A DNA stretch of 64,000 nt from Promicromonospora sukumoe (GCF_014137995.1 NZ_JACGWV010000001.1:2914001-2978000); one strand, 5' to 3'. Positions 55,026 through 63,260 are shown, counted from the first letter of the stretch. Program-made: numbers and translations. The notes: generated from the sequence alone by a model not told the origin.

Positions 55026-56336
55026 TTAAAGACGCACTCCGAGCAGGGCGTTTACCGTCCGGGCGATGATCCCGGGCGCGCCCTCCTCGTCGGCCGAGGT
55101 GTCCCGGGACGCGTCCAGGGAACTTTCAGCCCACGCGTCGACGGCGGCCAGCGCGGCGGGTGCGTCGAGGTCGTCGGCGAGCGCCGCGCGGACCGCGGCG
55201 AGGGTCGCGTCGGCGGACGGACCGCCGTTGCCCGAGACCGCGTCGCGCCACCGGACGAGGCGGGCCTCGCCCGCCGGCAGCGTGGTCTCGTCCCACTCCC
55301 ACTCGGTGCGGTAGTGGTGGGCCAGCAGGGCCAGCCGGATCGCCATCGGGTCGTGGCCCTCGTCCCGCAGCCGGGAGACGAGCACCAGGTTGCCGAGCGA
55401 CTTGCTCATCTTCTCGCCCTGGTAGGCGACCAGGCCGGCGTGGACGTGCGTCCGGGCGCCGGCGGGCTCGCCGCCGTCGGGCGCGGGACACAGCACGCGC
55501 AGGTGCGACGTCGACATCTCGTGGTGCGGGAAGAGCAGGTCCGAGCCGCCGCCCTGCACGTCGAGCCGCTCCCCCGCGGCGACGTCGAGGCCGTCGCGCG
55601 CGATCACGGCGCACTCGATGTGCCAGCCGGGGCGGCCGGTGCCGAGCGGGCCGCCGTCCCAGGAGGGCTCGCCCGGGCGCTCCCGGCGCCACAGCAGCGG
55701 GTCCAGCGGGTCCTTCTTGCCCTCGCGGTCGGGGTCGCCGCCGCGCTCCGCGAAGGTGGCCAGCGCCTCGGCCCGGTCGAGGTGCGCGACCTGGCCGAAG
55801 CGCGGGTCGGCGGTGAGGTCCGCGTAGACGTCGCCCAGCTCCGGCGTCGACCCTCCGGCGCCCGGCTCCAGGGAGACCCGGTAGGCGGCGCCGGTCTCGA
55901 CCATGGCCGCCACGGCGCGCGCGACGTCCTGGGCCGACTCCACGGCGCCCGTCCAGGTGGCGGGCGGGATGACGCCGAGCGCCGTCATGTCCTCGCGGAA
56001 CAGGGCGATCTGGGAGGCGGCGAGCTCGCGCCAGTCCATCCCGGTCGCCTCGGCACGCTCCAGCAGCGGGTCGTCGACGTCGGTCACGTTCGAGGCGTAG
56101 ACGACGTCCTTGCCCGCGTCGCGCCAGGCGCGCACCAGCAGGTCGAACGTCACGTAGGTGTTCGCGTGCCCGATGTGGGTGGCGTCGTACGGCGTGATGC
56201 CGCACGCGTACAGCCCTGCCCGGGTACCCGGCGCCGCCTCCACGAGCTCACCCGACGACGAGTCGTGGACCCGCACCGGGGCGGGTGCGGGAGAGCCGGG
56301 GAGCAGCGGGACTTGGGGTGTGGGCCAGGCGTACAC
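55026..56336 (-). CDS. mshC: L-cysteine:1D-myo-inosityl 2-amino-2-deoxy-alpha-D-glucopyranoside ligase
   Basis: This 436-residue ligase adds cysteine to GlcN-Ins in mycothiol synthesis. It is a cysteinyl-tRNA synthetase relative with ATP motifs GITPYDATHIGHANTY (HIGH) and GEKMSKSLGN (KMSKS), and Zn cysteine in LYACGITP. The N-terminus YAWPTPQVPLLPG and the acceptor region replace the anticodon-binding domain of CysS, which marks it as MshC. GTG at 56336 is chosen because TATCGT lies 7 nt upstream; an in-frame GTG at 56366 is an alternative. Confidence 0.93.
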   Translation of the reverse strand: MYAWPTPQVPLLPGSPAPAPVRVHDSSSGELVEAAPGTRAGLYACGITPYDATHIGHANTYVTFDLLVRAWRDAGKDVVYASNVTDVDDPLLERAEATGMDWRELAASQIALFREDMTALGVIPPATWTGAVESAQDVARAVAAMVETGAAYRVSLEPGAGGSTPELGDVYADLTADPRFGQVAHLDRAEALATFAERGGDPDREGKKDPLDPLLWRRERPGEPSWDGGPLGTGRPGWHIECAVIARDGLDVAAGERLDVQGGGSDLLFPHHEMSTSHLRVLCPAPDGGEPAGARTHVHAGLVAYQGEKMSKSLGNLVLVSRLRDEGHDPMAIRLALLAHHYRTEWEWDETTLPAGEARLVRWRDAVSGNGGPSADATLAAVRAALADDLDAPAALAAVDAWAESSLDASRDTSADEEGAPGIIARTVNALLGVRL

Positions 56337-56343
56337 GCGACCA

Positions 56344-56349
56344 ACGATA
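56344..56349 (-). promoter_or_regulatory. -10 TATCGT of a leaderless mshC transcript
   Basis: TATCGT ends 7 nt before the GTG at 56336. It agrees with the known N-terminus of MshC and so helps fix the start. Confidence 0.5.
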
Positions 56350-56367
56350 ACCGCCGCCTGTGACACT

Positions 56368-56384
56368 CCCTGACCATGTCAGGG
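56368..56384 (-). terminator. Hairpin downstream of uppP
   Basis: CCCTGAC-CAT-GTCAGGG is a perfect 7-bp stem 15 bp past the uppP stop and upstream of the mshC promoter. Confidence 0.5.
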
Positions 56385-56399
56385 CACTACGCGTGTGTT

Positions 56400-57320
56400 C
56401 TACGCGACGCCGCCGTGCGCGTCGATCGTGCCCGACATGAGCAGGTACACGACCACGGCCGCGAGCACGAGCCGGTAGTACACGAACGGCTTGTAGGAGT
56501 AGTTGGCGATGATCTTGAGGAACCCGATGATCACCGCGTAGCCCACACCGAACGCGACGACCGTCGCCAGCAGGATGGCGCCCCAGCCGGGCGACCCGGC
56601 CGGCATCGGCTCGCCGAGCGTCTTGACGAGCTGGTAGAAGCCCGAGCCGAGCACGGCCGGGATCGCGAGCAGGAACGAGTAGTCCGCCGCGGCCTTGCGG
56701 GTGAAGCCCATGGTCAGGCCGGCGGTGATGGTGCCGCCCGAGCGGGACACGCCCGGCACCAGCGCGAGGGCCTGGGCGAACCCGAAGCCGATGGCGCTGC
56801 GGCCGGTCAGCGTGGTCAGCTCGCGCTCACGGCGGCCGTAGATGTCCGCCAGGAGCAGCAGGATCGCGAAGAACGCCAGCATGAAGACGGTGATCCACAG
56901 GTTGCGCAGCGTGGTCTCGATGTAGTCCTGGAACAGCAGGCCCAGCACCACGATCGGGATCGACCCGAAGATGATGTACCAGCCCATCGCGGCGTCGGGG
57001 TTGGCGATCACGCCGGGGCGGCCGTGCCGCACGTCGACGGAGCCGGGGCGCGGCCCGAGGCCCGCGCGGGCCCGCCAGCCCTTGCCGTAGGCGCCCGACA
57101 GGGCCTTGAACCAGGCGACGAGGATGACGCCGATCTTCTGGCGGTAGTAGATGATCACCGCGGCCTCGGTGCCGATCTGCGTGATGGCCGTGAAGGCCGC
57201 GCCAGGGTCGCTCGACCCGATCAGCTCACCGACGATCCGCAGGTGCGCCGACGAAGAGATCGGGAGGAATTCGGTCAGGCCCTGGACCAGGCCCAGAAGG
57301 ATGGCTTCCCACGCAGTCAC
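56400..57320 (-). CDS. uppP: Undecaprenyl-diphosphate phosphatase
   Basis: This 306-residue membrane enzyme regenerates undecaprenyl phosphate for wall synthesis and gives low-level bacitracin tolerance. It has the two BacA motifs, QGLTEFLPISSSAHL and LVPGVSRSGGT, on about eight helices. An insertion of about 40 residues (GKGWRARAGLGPRPGS onward) lies between helices 2 and 3. GTG at 57320 gives the standard TAWEAILLGLVQGL start; TAGTGT lies 8 nt upstream. Confidence 0.95.
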   Translation of the reverse strand: MTAWEAILLGLVQGLTEFLPISSSAHLRIVGELIGSSDPGAAFTAITQIGTEAAVIIYYRQKIGVILVAWFKALSGAYGKGWRARAGLGPRPGSVDVRHGRPGVIANPDAAMGWYIIFGSIPIVVLGLLFQDYIETTLRNLWITVFMLAFFAILLLLADIYGRRERELTTLTGRSAIGFGFAQALALVPGVSRSGGTITAGLTMGFTRKAAADYSFLLAIPAVLGSGFYQLVKTLGEPMPAGSPGWGAILLATVVAFGVGYAVIIGFLKIIANYSYKPFVYYRLVLAAVVVYLLMSGTIDAHGGVA

Positions 57321-57328
57321 GGGCCGTG

Positions 57329-57334
57329 ACACTA
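57329..57334 (-). promoter_or_regulatory. -10 TAGTGT before uppP
   Basis: TAGTGT ends 8 nt before the GTG at 57320, no ribosome site seen. It diverges from the next promoter at 57376. Confidence 0.4.
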
Positions 57335-57375
57335 CCCCACGGCGCGCCTCCTGACGCACGCGCCTGCGCCGCGGT

Positions 57376-57381
57376 TAGTCT
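57376..57381 (+). promoter_or_regulatory. -10 TAGTCT of a leaderless aldo/keto reductase gene
   Basis: TAGTCT ends 7 nt before the ATG at 57389; a CTGACG hexamer lies 19 bp upstream as a possible -35. Confidence 0.45.
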
Positions 57382-57388
57382 GCCGCAC

Positions 57389-58363
57389 ATGGAACGACGC
57401 CGGGTGGGCAGGTCGGGCCTGCGGGTCTCGGAGCTCGGGCTCGGCACCATGGCATGGGGCCGCGACACCGACGAGATCGACGCGGCCGAGCAGGTACGAG
57501 ACTTCCTGGACGCCGGTGGCACCCTCGTGGACACGGCGGCCAGCTACGCCGACGGCGACTCCGAGCGCGTGATCGGCACGCTGCTGTCCGGCAAGGTGGG
57601 GCGGCACGAGCTCGTGCTCGCCACCAAGGCGGGCATCCGCGCCGAGTCACGGCCCGACGGCGGGCCGGGCCGGGTGGTGGACGCCTCGCGCGGCGCGCTG
57701 CTCGACAGCCTCGACGAGTCGCTGGTGCGGATGGGCACCGACCACGTGGACCTGTTCCTCGTGGCCTGCCCCGACCCGAACACGTCCCTGGAGGAGACGT
57801 GCAACGCGCTGCGCATCGCGGTGACCAGCGGGCGCGCCCGGTACGTGGGCCTGAGCAACCACCCCGGCTGGGCGACGGCGCGGACGGCGACGCTGCTGGA
57901 GCCCGACGTCGGCCTGGCCGCCGTCGAGCTCGAGTACTCGCTGCTGCAGCGCGGCGTGGAGCGCGACGTCCTCCCCGCCGCCGACGCGCTCGGGGCCGGG
58001 CTCCTGGCCTGGTCCCCGCTCGGGCGCGGCGTGCTCACGGGCAAGTACCGGCGCGCCATCCCCGCCGACTCCCGGGCGGCAGGGTCGCAGGCGGGCTTCG
58101 TGCAGCCGTACCTGGAGGGGCCGGCGACCGACGTCGTCGAGGCCGTGGCGACCGCCGCCGAGGGACTGGGGCGCGCACCCGGCGAGGTGGCGCTGGCCTG
58201 GCTCCTGGAGCGCGAGGGCATCGCGTCGGCGATCGTGGGCGCGCGAACGCCGGCCCAGCTCCGTTCGTCGCTGGAGGCCGTGTCCCTCGACCTGCCCTAC
58301 GAGGTGCACGCCGCGCTCGACGACGTCTCCGCGCCCGACATCGGCTACCCGGAGCGCTGGTGA
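57389..58363 (+). CDS. Aldo/keto reductase family protein, catalytic His absent
   Basis: This 324-residue TIM-barrel protein begins RRVGRSGLRVSELGLGTMAWG and has the AKR NADPH pattern. Of the catalytic tetrad, Asp and Tyr are in VDTAASYADG and Lys in VLATKAG, but the His usual in D-L-x-x-x-H is replaced in DLFLVACPDP by Ala. The C-terminal cofactor region is IVGARTPAQL. It may have changed activity or act as a cofactor sensor. Substrate unknown. Confidence 0.87.
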   Translation: MERRRVGRSGLRVSELGLGTMAWGRDTDEIDAAEQVRDFLDAGGTLVDTAASYADGDSERVIGTLLSGKVGRHELVLATKAGIRAESRPDGGPGRVVDASRGALLDSLDESLVRMGTDHVDLFLVACPDPNTSLEETCNALRIAVTSGRARYVGLSNHPGWATARTATLLEPDVGLAAVELEYSLLQRGVERDVLPAADALGAGLLAWSPLGRGVLTGKYRRAIPADSRAAGSQAGFVQPYLEGPATDVVEAVATAAEGLGRAPGEVALAWLLEREGIASAIVGARTPAQLRSSLEAVSLDLPYEVHAALDDVSAPDIGYPERW

Positions 58364-58400
58364 CCGTTCCGCCCGGACCCGTGCCTGAGGTCGTGCCAGG

Positions 58401-58721
58401 TCAGCGCTGCTGCGCCGGCTGCGGCTCGCCCTCCGCCTCCTCGACCTCCCCGAGGTCGTCGTCGAAGTCGATGTCGTCGAGGTCCTCGTCCGCGTCGTCG
58501 TCCTCGTCGTCCTCGTCCACCTCGTCGGCCAGGTAGAAGGGAGTCACCTCACCGAACACCGTGGCCAGGGAGTCCTCGTACACCTCGTAGGCGTCGGCGA
58601 GCACGTCGTAGGCGTCGTCGACAGCAGGGTCGTCGTCACTCCGGCGAGTGGCGACCGCGTGATGGTGGGCCTCGAGTGCGGCTATGAGGCGGTCGAGCGC
58701 GGCACGCGGTTCTACGGTCAT
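58401..58721 (-). CDS. Small acidic-tail protein of unknown function
   Basis: This 106-residue protein has a helical N-terminal half (ALDRLIAALEAHHHAVATRR, then YDVLADAYEVYEDSLATVFG) and a C-terminal run dominated by Asp and Glu. I recognise a general actinobacterial pattern but no function. ATG at 58721 has AAGG upstream. It is divergent from the DUF5703 gene. Confidence 0.7.
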   Translation of the reverse strand: MTVEPRAALDRLIAALEAHHHAVATRRSDDDPAVDDAYDVLADAYEVYEDSLATVFGEVTPFYLADEVDEDDEDDDADEDLDDIDFDDDLGEVEEAEGEPQPAQQR

Positions 58722-58838
58722 GCCTTGAAGGTAGCGCCCCATGAGCCACAATGGGCAGACGAATTGAGTTGCTGTCACCGGTCTGCAATCAAACCGGCAT
58801 AAACTGACCTCACCCGCGACCCGAGGACGGTGCATCAG

Positions 58839-59054
58839 ATGGCGAGAGACGGCTCCGTGTTCCGCAAGAACAGTCAGTACGAGTACCGCGTCGTGACCTT
58901 TGAGCCGGACACCACCGTGCCGGACGCCCGCAAGGCGCTCACCGACGAAGCCGAGTACGGCCGTTGGGAACTGGCACGGACCCTTCTCTACATCGGCGGC
59001 AGACGCAAGGTCTGGCTCCGCCGCAAGATCATCAAGGTCTCCTCCACCCTGTGA
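58839..59054 (+). CDS. DUF5703 family protein
   Basis: This 71-residue protein reads YEYRVVTFEPDTTVPDARKA, then GRWELARTLLYIGGRRKVWL and ends in a basic strand, as in the DUF5703 family of actinobacteria. Function is unknown. The ATG at 58839 has GAGGA 12 nt upstream. It converges on the M20 peptidase gene with a palindrome between them. Confidence 0.8.
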   Translation: MARDGSVFRKNSQYEYRVVTFEPDTTVPDARKALTDEAEYGRWELARTLLYIGGRRKVWLRRKIIKVSSTL

Positions 59055-59090
59055 CCCGCCCCCTGACGCTCCCCGGCTCGCGCCGGAGCA

Positions 59091-59136
59091 CGTGTCAGAC
59101 GCTCAGGTCACCGGGGTGACCTGAGCGTCTGACACG
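59091..59136. terminator. 46-bp palindrome (TGTCAGACG family) between convergent genes
   Basis: Arms of 22 nt (59091-59112 and 59115-59136, starting CGTGTCAGACGCTCAGGTCA) are exact reverse complements around GG. The arm matches the palindrome at 7327-7374 for its first 19-20 bases. It lies between DUF5703 and M20 peptidase stops. Confidence 0.75.
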
Positions 59137-59151
59137 CTCGACCGACGAACG

Positions 59152-60489
59152 TCAGCAGGTGGCGAGCAGGCGGTCCAGCACGCGCGTGCCGAACTTCAGG
59201 GCCTCCGTGGGGACCCGCTCGTCCACGCCGTGGAACATGCCGGCGAAGTCGAGGTCGTTCGTGAGCTGCAGGGGCGCGAAGCCGTAGCCGGTGATGCCCA
59301 GGCGGTGCAGCGACTTGTTGTCCGTGCCGCCCGACAGCGTGTACGGCAGCACCTTGGCGCCCGGGTCCTCGGCGTCGATGGCGGCCACCATGGCGTCGAC
59401 CAGCGAGCCGGAGAACGGCACCTCCAGCGCCGTGTCCACGTGGATCGGCTCGATCCGCACGTTCGGGCCCGCCAGCTCGCGCAGCGTGGCGAGCCCGGCC
59501 TCCTCGTGGCCGGGCAGGAGCCGCACGTCGACGGTCGCCTCGGCGCGGCCCGGGATCACGTTCGCCTTGTACCCGGAGGCGAGCTGGGTCGGGTTGGACG
59601 TGTTGCGCACGGTGGCGCCCACGAACTTCGCCACCGGGCCGAGGGCCGCGACGAGCGCGTCGATCGTCGCGGGGTCGTCGTAGTCCACGGGCAGGCCCGT
59701 CAGGTCGCCGACGCCGCGCAGCAGCGCGTCCACCGTCGGCGTGATCGTCGTCGGCCAGGCGTGCCGGCCGATCCGCGCGACGGCGGCGGCGAGCTCGGTG
59801 ACCGCGTTCTCCTCGTTGACCTGCGAGCCGTGCCCGGCCCGGCCGTCGGCGATCAGCCGGAGCCAGGCGATGCCCTTCTCCGCCGTCTGGAGCAGGTAGG
59901 CGCGCTTGCCGCCCACCTCGACCGAGTAGCCGCCCACCTCGGAGATCGCCTCGGTGGCGCCCTCGAACAGGTCGGGGCGGTGGTCCACGGCCCAGCGGGC
60001 GCCGTACACGCCGCCCGCCTCCTCGTCCGCGAAGAACGCGACCACGACGTCGCGCGCGGGCTTGCGGCCCTCGCGCACCATCTGGCGGACGACCGCCAGG
60101 ATCATGGCGTCCATGTCCTTCATGTCGACGGCCCCGCGGCCCCAGAGCAGACCGTCCTTGAGCTCGGCGCCGAACGGGTCCACGCTCCAGTCGTCCTTCG
60201 CCGCGGGCACCACGTCGAGGTGGCCGTGCAGCACGAGCGCGGGGCGGCTGCTGTCCTGCCCCTCCAGCCGGACGACGACGGAGGCCCGCCCGGGGCTCGA
60301 CTCGAACAGCTCGGGCTCCAGCCCGACCTCGTGCAGCAGCTCCATGACGTACTCGGCCGCGGCGCGCTCCCCCGGCCCCTCGTTGTCGCCGTAGTTCGAC
60401 GTGTCGATCCGGATCAGCTCCTGACAGATCCGGATGACCTCGTCGGCGGCGGTGGGCACGGGCGCGGAAGTCGGAACAGTCTCAGTCAC
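59152..60489 (-). CDS. M20/M28 family metallopeptidase
   Basis: This 445-residue zinc peptidase has the M20 residues: LVLHGHLDVVPA (metal His and Asp), GRGAVDMKDMDA (bridging Asp), VVAFFADEEAGG (catalytic Glu pair) and a final FHGVDERVP (His). It would cleave a peptide or acyl-amino acid in the cytoplasm; substrate unknown. GTG at 60489 has TACCGT 6 nt upstream. It is followed on the same strand, upstream, by an M3 peptidase gene. Confidence 0.9.
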   Translation of the reverse strand: MTETVPTSAPVPTAADEVIRICQELIRIDTSNYGDNEGPGERAAAEYVMELLHEVGLEPELFESSPGRASVVVRLEGQDSSRPALVLHGHLDVVPAAKDDWSVDPFGAELKDGLLWGRGAVDMKDMDAMILAVVRQMVREGRKPARDVVVAFFADEEAGGVYGARWAVDHRPDLFEGATEAISEVGGYSVEVGGKRAYLLQTAEKGIAWLRLIADGRAGHGSQVNEENAVTELAAAVARIGRHAWPTTITPTVDALLRGVGDLTGLPVDYDDPATIDALVAALGPVAKFVGATVRNTSNPTQLASGYKANVIPGRAEATVDVRLLPGHEEAGLATLRELAGPNVRIEPIHVDTALEVPFSGSLVDAMVAAIDAEDPGAKVLPYTLSGGTDNKSLHRLGITGYGFAPLQLTNDLDFAGMFHGVDERVPTEALKFGTRVLDRLLATC

Positions 60490-60495
60490 AGGGCC

Positions 60496-60501
60496 ACGGT
60501 A
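60496..60501 (-). promoter_or_regulatory. -10 TACCGT of the leaderless M20 gene
   Basis: TACCGT ends 6 nt before the GTG at 60489, with no ribosome site. Confidence 0.45.
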
Positions 60502-60549
60502 ACCGGCCGCACGTGGCGGCCGGTCCACCGTGGCCCGGCGTCTCACACC

Positions 60550-62673
60550 TCAGACCAGGCCGCGGCGCTCCAGCAGCGGCGTGATCTCGGCCGCGCGCCC
60601 CCGCAGGTCGGCGAACGAGACCAGCGGGTCCTGGGAGCCGCCGCGCGCCAGCAGCTTGCGGCGGAACGCCTCGCCGTTCTCGCGCGTGAGCCCGCCGTTC
60701 TCGGCGTACCACTGCACGGTGTCGGCGTCGAGCACCTCCGACCAGATGTAGGAGTAGTACCCGGCCGAGTACCCGCCGCCGAAGATGTGGTTGAAGTAGG
60801 TGCTGCGGTACCGGGGCGGCACGGAGGCGAAGTCGACGCCCGCGGCGGCGAGCGCCGCCGCCTCGAAGGGCAGCACGTCCTCGACCGACGTCGGCACCTG
60901 GTCCGGGGTGAGCTGGTGCCATGCCTGGTCCAGGAGCGCCGCGGCGAGGTACTCGGTGGTCGAGAAGCCCTCGCCCCAGATGCGGGAGGCCAGCATGGTG
61001 TCGACCCACTCGGCGGGCATCGGCTCGCCGGTGACGTGGTGCACCGCGAACGACTTCAGGATCTGCGGCTCCCAGGACCACATCTCGTTGACCTGCGACG
61101 GGTACTCGACGAAGTCGCGCGGCACGGAGGTGCCCGACTGCGACGGGTAGCGGACGTCGCTGAGCAGACCGTGCAGCGCGTGCCCGAACTCGTGGAACAG
61201 CGTGGTGACCTCGTCCCAGACGAGCAGCGTCGGCTCGCCGGCCGGCGGCTTGACGATGTTCAGGTTGTTGACGACGACGGGCTGCTCGCCGAGCAGGGTG
61301 CTCTGGACGACGAGGCTGTCCATCCAGGCGCCGCCGCGCTTCGACTCGCGCGTGTAGAGGTCGGCGAGGAACAGGCCGAGGCCGGAGCCGGGCTCACCGG
61401 GCTCGACGGCGTCGAACACCTCGAAGACCCGCACGTCCGGGTGGTAGCCGGGCAGGTCGGGGCGCTCGACGAAGGAGAGGCCGAACAGCAGGCCGGCCGC
61501 CTTGAAGACGCCGTCGTGCAGCACGCGCTCGAGCTCGAGGTAGGGGCGCAGGGCGGCGTCGTCCAGGTTGAAGCGCTCCTTGCGCACCGCCTCGTTGAGG
61601 AAGGACCAGTCGGCGGCGGCCACGCCGTCGGATCCTTCGACAGGCTCAGGACGGCGCGGCGCGCCGCCCACCGTGGCGAGGTCGGCTGCCTCGCGCCGCG
61701 CGTTGGCGACGGCGGCGGGCGCGAGGCGCCCGAGCATCTCGTTGACCGCGGCCGTGGTGCCGGCGGTAGCGTCGGCGACCGTGTAGGCGGCGTGGTGCTC
61801 GTAGCCGAGGAGCTGGGCGTGGTGCGCCCGCAGGCGCGCGAGCTCCAGCAGCACCTCGCGGGTGTCGTTCTCGCCGCCCGTGGCGCCGCGCGCCATCGAG
61901 GCGCTCTGCACGCGCTCGCGGGTGGCGGCGTCCTGGAGCGAGGCGAGCACGTTCTGGTGCGTGAAGAGCTGCATCTCCAGGAGCCAGCCGTCCTGGCCGC
62001 GGGCAGCGGCGGCGGCCCGGGCGCCGGCCTTGGCGTCCGCGGACAGTCCGGCGAGCTCGGCCTCGTCGGTGACGAGCACGCTCGCCTCGTTGGCGCCGGC
62101 GAGCAGCTTGCGCCCGAAGCTCGCCTCCAGCGACGTGATGCGCGCGTTGAGCTCGCGCAGCGTGTCCTGGTCGCCCAGGGACAGGGCGATGCCGGACCGC
62201 TTGAACTGCGTCATCAGCTTCTCGACGAGGTACGCGGTGTCGGGCTCGAGGTCGAGGTCGCCCGCCTCGGCGGCGTCGGCCAGGGCGCGCACGCGCTCGT
62301 GGAGGCGCGCGTCCATGTTGATCGCGTCCCGGTGCGCGGAGAACAGGGGCGCGAGCCGCTCCTGGATGTCTTCCAAGCCGTGGGTCGAGTCCGAGGGGAG
62401 CTGGTTGAAGTACGCGCGGGCGGCCCGGCCCAGGAGCTGGCCGGAACGCTCCAGCGCCACCAGGGTGTTCTCCACGGTCGCGGGCTCCGGGTTCGTGGCG
62501 ATCGCCTCGACCTCGGCGCGGTGGGCCGTCATGCCGGCCAGGATCGCGGGCTCGTAGTGCTCCTCGCGGATCACGGAGAAGTCGGGCAGGCCGTACGGCA
62601 GGGCGGACGGCGCGGCGAACGGGTTGGCCGGGTCCAGGTCCGCGGGTGCGGTGGTCTCGTGCGTCGAGGTCAT
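60550..62673 (-). CDS. M3 family peptidase (peptidyl-dipeptidase Dcp-like)
   Basis: This 707-residue zinc peptidase trims short peptides. It has HEFGHALHG (zinc site HExxH) near residue 500 and the downstream metal and substrate segments WSWEPQILKSFAVH and FNHIFGGGYSAGYYSYIWSE typical of M3A. Near residue 341-347 it contains RPEPVEGS, which is encoded by a CCTGAGCCTGTCGAAGG-type repeat and is not part of the family fold. GAGGA lies about 8 nt before ATG 62673; ATG 62682 is an alternative. Divergent from DUF6314. Confidence 0.93.
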   Translation of the reverse strand: MTSTHETTAPADLDPANPFAAPSALPYGLPDFSVIREEHYEPAILAGMTAHRAEVEAIATNPEPATVENTLVALERSGQLLGRAARAYFNQLPSDSTHGLEDIQERLAPLFSAHRDAINMDARLHERVRALADAAEAGDLDLEPDTAYLVEKLMTQFKRSGIALSLGDQDTLRELNARITSLEASFGRKLLAGANEASVLVTDEAELAGLSADAKAGARAAAAARGQDGWLLEMQLFTHQNVLASLQDAATRERVQSASMARGATGGENDTREVLLELARLRAHHAQLLGYEHHAAYTVADATAGTTAAVNEMLGRLAPAAVANARREAADLATVGGAPRRPEPVEGSDGVAAADWSFLNEAVRKERFNLDDAALRPYLELERVLHDGVFKAAGLLFGLSFVERPDLPGYHPDVRVFEVFDAVEPGEPGSGLGLFLADLYTRESKRGGAWMDSLVVQSTLLGEQPVVVNNLNIVKPPAGEPTLLVWDEVTTLFHEFGHALHGLLSDVRYPSQSGTSVPRDFVEYPSQVNEMWSWEPQILKSFAVHHVTGEPMPAEWVDTMLASRIWGEGFSTTEYLAAALLDQAWHQLTPDQVPTSVEDVLPFEAAALAAAGVDFASVPPRYRSTYFNHIFGGGYSAGYYSYIWSEVLDADTVQWYAENGGLTRENGEAFRRKLLARGGSQDPLVSFADLRGRAAEITPLLERRGLV
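61634..61650. repeat. CCTGAGCCTGTCGAAGG-type repetitive palindrome inside a gene
   Basis: CCTTCGACAGGCTCAGG (plus strand) is the reverse complement of CCTGAGCCTGTCGAAGG, a dispersed REP-like sequence known from many high-GC bacteria. Here it is in frame inside the M3 peptidase gene and encodes Pro-Glu-Pro-Val-Glu-Gly. Confidence 0.8.
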
Positions 62674-62739
62674 GGGGAACATCCTCGCCCATCGGTTGCC
62701 CCGGCGACGCGTCCTTTCCGGGGGGTCTCCGCCGCGGTC

Positions 62740-62745
62740 TAGGGT
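62740..62745 (+). promoter_or_regulatory. -10 TAGGGT of the leaderless DUF6314 gene
   Basis: TAGGGT ends 7 nt before the GTG at 62753. Confidence 0.5.
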
Positions 62746-62752
62746 CGTGGGC

Positions 62753-63199
62753 GTGGATCCTCTCCGGCTGGTAGGCACCTGGGACTTCGTGCGGGAGATC
62801 CGGCACGACGACGGCGCCGCGTACACCGCCGACGGGGAGGCCCGGTTCCTCGTGGAGGACGACGGCCGCGTGCGCTGGGCGGAGCAGGGCACGCTGCGCT
62901 GGGCGGGTGGCAGCACCCCGGTGACGCGCACGCTGTTCCTGGTCCGGGAGCCCGGGCCGGACGGCGGGGCGCTGCCCGACGGCGGGGCCGCCACCGGCTG
63001 GCGCGTGACCTTCGAGGACGGCCGCGACTTCCACCCGTGGACCGCGGGCGCCGTCGAGCACCTGTGCGGCCGGGACCTGTACGCGGGCGGCCTGGCCGTG
63101 GCAGCCGTGCCCACCCAGGACTGGGAGCTGCGCTGGCGGGTGACCGGCCCGGAGAAGGCCTACCTGATGCACACCCGCTACACCCGCCCCCCTCGTTGA
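62753..63199 (+). CDS. DUF6314 family protein
   Basis: This 148-residue protein begins DPLRLVGTWDFVREIRHDDG and continues with FLVEDDGRVRWAEQGTLRW and WRVTGPEKAYLMHTRYTR, a lipocalin-like beta-barrel pattern typical of DUF6314. Function is unknown. Its TGA lies inside the left arm of a palindrome. Confidence 0.8.
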   Translation: MDPLRLVGTWDFVREIRHDDGAAYTADGEARFLVEDDGRVRWAEQGTLRWAGGSTPVTRTLFLVREPGPDGGALPDGGAATGWRVTFEDGRDFHPWTAGAVEHLCGRDLYAGGLAVAAVPTQDWELRWRVTGPEKAYLMHTRYTRPPR

Positions 63200-63256
63200 G
63201 TGCTGGGTATTCGCCCTTCTGGCGGGCGCCGGAGGGCGAATACCCAGCACTCAACG
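63194..63256. terminator. Palindrome with 24-nt arms overlapping the DUF6314 stop codon
   Basis: Arms 63194-63217 and 63233-63256 (left arm begins CGTTGAGTGCTGGGTATTCG) are exact reverse complements with a 15-nt loop that itself can pair further. The DUF6314 TGA is bases 4-6 of the left arm. It lies between convergent genes and is unrelated in sequence to the TGTCAGACG elements. Confidence 0.75.
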
Positions 63257-63260
63257 ATCA

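Noticed and set aside
59230..62742. Long plus-strand open frame opposite the two peptidase genes
   Set aside because: Low-complexity reverse-strand shadow; the minus-strand frames carry the metallopeptidase motifs.
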